DNA of 9,155 nt from Nitrospirota bacterium (GTDB lineage Bacteria; Nitrospirota; Thermodesulfovibrionia; Thermodesulfovibrionales; SM23-35), in assembly GCA_029883145.1 (NCBI GenBank), contig JAOUJR010000048.1:1-9155 (forward strand), in the 5' to 3' direction. Under the pieces are notes generated by a model. The model had not been told where the DNA came from. It made no database searches and saw only the letters and a list, made by a program, of their open reading frames with translations. This document shows, piece by piece, positions 7,680-9,155 of the stretch. Position 1 is the first letter of the stretch. Each line of letters begins with the position of its first letter. Position numbers and translations under genes: made by a program.

Positions 7680-7834
7680 AGTGTTTAACAGCAATTCTTG
7701 GTGAAATTCAAAACCCTTGAGATTGCTTCGCTCCACTCGCAATGACAAAACAAGATTTCATAAACAGTCATCGCGAAGGGCCTTATCCTAAAGCAATCTG
7801 CTTACTTTTTCGACGAGAATTGCTGAGTGTTTAA
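7680..7834. mobile_element. MITE-like non-autonomous insertion, 137 bp, with 9-bp target-site duplication
   Basis: The direct repeat AGTGTTTAA occurs at 7680-7688 and again at 7826-7834. Immediately inside each copy lie perfect 10-bp inverted repeats, CAGCAATTCT (7689-7698) and AGAATTGCTG (7816-7825). The terminal repeats extend to about 15 matches in 18. Two inner inverted pairs are nested within: AGATTGCTT (7720-7728) with AAGCAATCT (7791-7799), and TCGCAATGAC (7737-7746, approximate edges) with GTCATCGCGA (7767-7776), one mismatch. Exact abutment of direct repeats on terminal inverted repeats is the hallmark of transposition with a 9-bp staggered cut. The 137-bp interior encodes no protein, so a transposase would have to act in trans. 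The surrounding 7628-7935 interval otherwise holds the adaptor ribosome site and no other feature I can support. Confidence 0.75.
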
Positions 7835-7935
7835 TAATCATATAAATTAACCATAATTGTTCCCATATGTCTATACCGGGATCCCATGTTACATATTTGA
7901 TTTATTCAATCTGCAATGGTATCCTGTTTTTAACT

Positions 7936-8778
7936 ATGTACAAAAAAATACTTGCAGCAGTTAATGAACACCTTAATTCAGAGGTTTCTGCACGATATGC
8001 AATAGAACTTTCAAGAATAACAGGCAGTAAAATGTTCCTCTGTTATATTGCAGAAAAAGGAGCCTCTGAAAAGGATCTCAAAGTTGCTGAAGATGCCGTA
8101 AAAAGATTGTTCCTTAAGGCAAAGGATATGGGGATAAAAATAGAAAGCATTTTTGATTCTGGTGACCCTGTCAATAAGATCAGGAAATTGGTTGATACTG
8201 AAGGAATAAATATTGTCTTTGCGGCAACACGGAGAGAGGATGTAGAGAAAAGGTTTTATTCAGGCACAGTAGCAAGAAGACTCTCTCTAAATCTTCCCTG
8301 CTCTGTAGTCCTTGTAAGAGTCGTGCATATGGGAAGGATACATCCAGGAAAAATCCTCGTTCCACTAAAAGGAAGAATTGATCATATAAAGGAAAGGGCA
8401 TATTTTACTGCAAAGATGGCAGAGGCTTTTGGTTCGAAGGTCTTTGTCCTTCACATTACAAAACCGATAACAAAGTTTTTTCATGGTGAGATACATCTTA
8501 GACCTGTAGAATGGGAGAAGAGAATACCCGCTGATATATCAATCTTCATGGAACATCTCAGGAAATATGGAATTATCTATGAAAGAATGCTTTCACCCGG
8601 CATCCCGGCAAGAAGCATAACCATTGAAGCTACTGCAAAAAGGCATGACCTTATTATAATGGGTGCCAGTGAAAGAAGCCTTTTGAGTTCACTATTAAAA
8701 GGCAATCCTGTAGAAGATGTCTTAAGAGAAACTCCGTGTGATCTGATAATCCTGAAACCAAGACATGAAGATAAATAG
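7936..8778 (+). CDS. Universal stress protein, tandem UspA domains
   Basis: This is a 280-residue cytoplasmic protein with two UspA folds, about 1-128 (MYKKILAAVN... to CSVVLVRV) and about 138-275 (GKILVPLKGR... to CDLIILKPR). Members of the family modulate stress survival, often by binding nucleotides. The usual G-x2-G-x9-G-(S/T) ATP loop is eroded in both domains: the first shows Ala and Arg at the first two positions and keeps GT, and the second shows G, Glu, then GN. ATP binding is therefore doubtful. The start is set at 7936 because MYKKIL is the typical family beginning. An in-frame ATG at 7867 would add a 23-residue hydrophobic stretch with no homologous role. Neither start has a good ribosome site. 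It overlaps the following P-type ATPase gene by 14 bp, suggesting a joint operon and perhaps a regulatory link to ion transport. Confidence 0.88.
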   Translation: MYKKILAAVNEHLNSEVSARYAIELSRITGSKMFLCYIAEKGASEKDLKVAEDAVKRLFLKAKDMGIKIESIFDSGDPVNKIRKLVDTEGINIVFAATRREDVEKRFYSGTVARRLSLNLPCSVVLVRVVHMGRIHPGKILVPLKGRIDHIKERAYFTAKMAEAFGSKVFVLHITKPITKFFHGEIHLRPVEWEKRIPADISIFMEHLRKYGIIYERMLSPGIPARSITIEATAKRHDLIIMGASERSLLSSLLKGNPVEDVLRETPCDLIILKPRHEDK

Positions 8779-9155
8779 TCTCACACCGGACGAGGTTTTC
8801 CACAGCCTTGTTACATCAAAAGATGGACTTACAGAGGATGAAGCACACAGGCGACTGAGAGAATTTGGCTATAACGAGATTGAAGAGGTAAAGAAAAAAC
8901 CTCTTATTTTCAGGTTTCTAAGCCAGTTCACGCATTTTCTTGCTGTTTTACTCTGGACAGCTTCCTCGTTATCATTCCTGTCGGAATATCTTCACCCAGG
9001 CGAGGGTATGTTCACTCTTGGCTGTGCAATCGTAGCAGTGATATTTATCAACGCCATATTCACCTTTATTCAGGAATACCGGGCAGAAAAAGCGCTTGAA
9101 GTCCTGAAAAAACTCCTGCCTTTTTATGTAAAGGTATTAAGAAACGGAAGGGAAA
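8765..9155 (+). CDS. P-type cation-transporting ATPase, N-terminal part (3' end outside window)
   Basis: The first 130 residues of a P-type (P2-like) ATPase are visible. The cytoplasmic N-terminal cation-ATPase domain is at about 5-45 (LTPDEVFHSL...GLTEDEAHRRLREFGYNEI). Transmembrane helix 1 is at about 54-74 and helix 2 at about 83-102, followed by FIQEYRAEKALEVLKKLLP, the strongly conserved exit of helix 2 in Ca2+, Na+/K+ and H+ pumps. The sequence then enters the actuator domain (VKVLRNGRE). The phosphorylation DKTGT motif and the ion-binding helices lie beyond the window, so the transported ion cannot be determined. The ATG lies inside the end of the stress protein gene with only a weak ribosome site, consistent with translational coupling. 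The gene is cut by the window edge; nothing suggests it is broken. Confidence 0.9.
   Translation, partial: MKINSLTPDEVFHSLVTSKDGLTEDEAHRRLREFGYNEIEEVKKKPLIFRFLSQFTHFLAVLLWTASSLSFLSEYLHPGEGMFTLGCAIVAVIFINAIFTFIQEYRAEKALEVLKKLLPFYVKVLRNGRE

Noticed and set aside
7652..7680. Possible promoter for the adaptor operon on the - strand (TTGTTC, 17 bp, TTTAAA)
   Set aside because: Spacing is right but the -10 box is poor and the region is AT-rich, so such matches are expected by chance. Transcript start mapping would decide.
7820..7846. Possible + strand promoter for the stress protein (TTGCTG, 15 bp, TATAAA)
   Set aside because: The spacer is too short for a confident sigma-70 promoter; mentioned only as a possibility linked to the inserted element.
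7867..7935. Upstream in-frame ATG extending the universal stress protein by 23 residues
   Set aside because: The extra stretch is hydrophobic and unlike the family, has no ribosome site, and the next Met begins the standard MYKKIL start.
1..9155. CRISPR arrays, tRNA or rRNA genes, phage or toxin-antitoxin modules
   Set aside because: No spaced direct-repeat array, cloverleaf, rRNA core sequence or matching small gene pair was seen on either strand.

Overview
The window is an AT-rich bacterial chromosome segment, probably from a Gram-negative organism because it encodes an HlyD-type periplasmic adaptor. The protein sequences and the dnaG-rpoD pairing would fit a Nitrospirota or deltaproteobacteria-like lineage, but that is an impression from reading, not a search result. 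All genes look like conserved families. I did not find an undescribed multi-gene system. The most distinctive thing in the window is a small transposon-like element.

Layout: (1) Bases 1-2186, + strand: the 3' end of dnaG (primase), overlapping by 4 bp with rpoD (primary sigma-70 factor), the classical macromolecular-synthesis pair. (2) Bases 2187-2337: a convergent intergenic stretch with a 9-bp inverted repeat and a short coding-like remnant on the - strand ending in four histidines. (3) Bases 7627 down to 2338, - strand: a five-gene export operon read in the order HlyD adaptor, ABC ATPase A, ABC ATPase B, ABC-2 permease 1, permease 2. It corresponds to the YbhG/YbhF/YbhS/YbhR type, with the two ATPase halves as separate genes. 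A 181-bp gap with a fold-back repeat separates the adaptor from the ATPases. (4) Bases 7628-7935: a divergent intergenic region carrying a 137-bp element with 10-bp terminal inverted repeats, directly abutted on both sides by the same 9-bp direct repeat. This has the structure of a MITE-like insertion with its target-site duplication. (5) Bases 7936-9155, + strand: a tandem-domain universal stress protein overlapping by 14 bp the start of a P-type cation ATPase that runs off the window.

How the genes work together: the two ATPases and two permeases should form one inner-membrane ABC exporter, handing substrate to the HlyD adaptor and an outer-membrane TolC-type channel that is not encoded here. 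The ATPases differ in a complementary way: ATPase A has lost the H-loop histidine and ATPase B has an altered signature motif (LPGG). Both changes fall in the same predicted composite nucleotide site, so the pair is probably a heterodimer with one canonical and one degenerate site. The stress protein and the P-type ATPase are probably co-translated.
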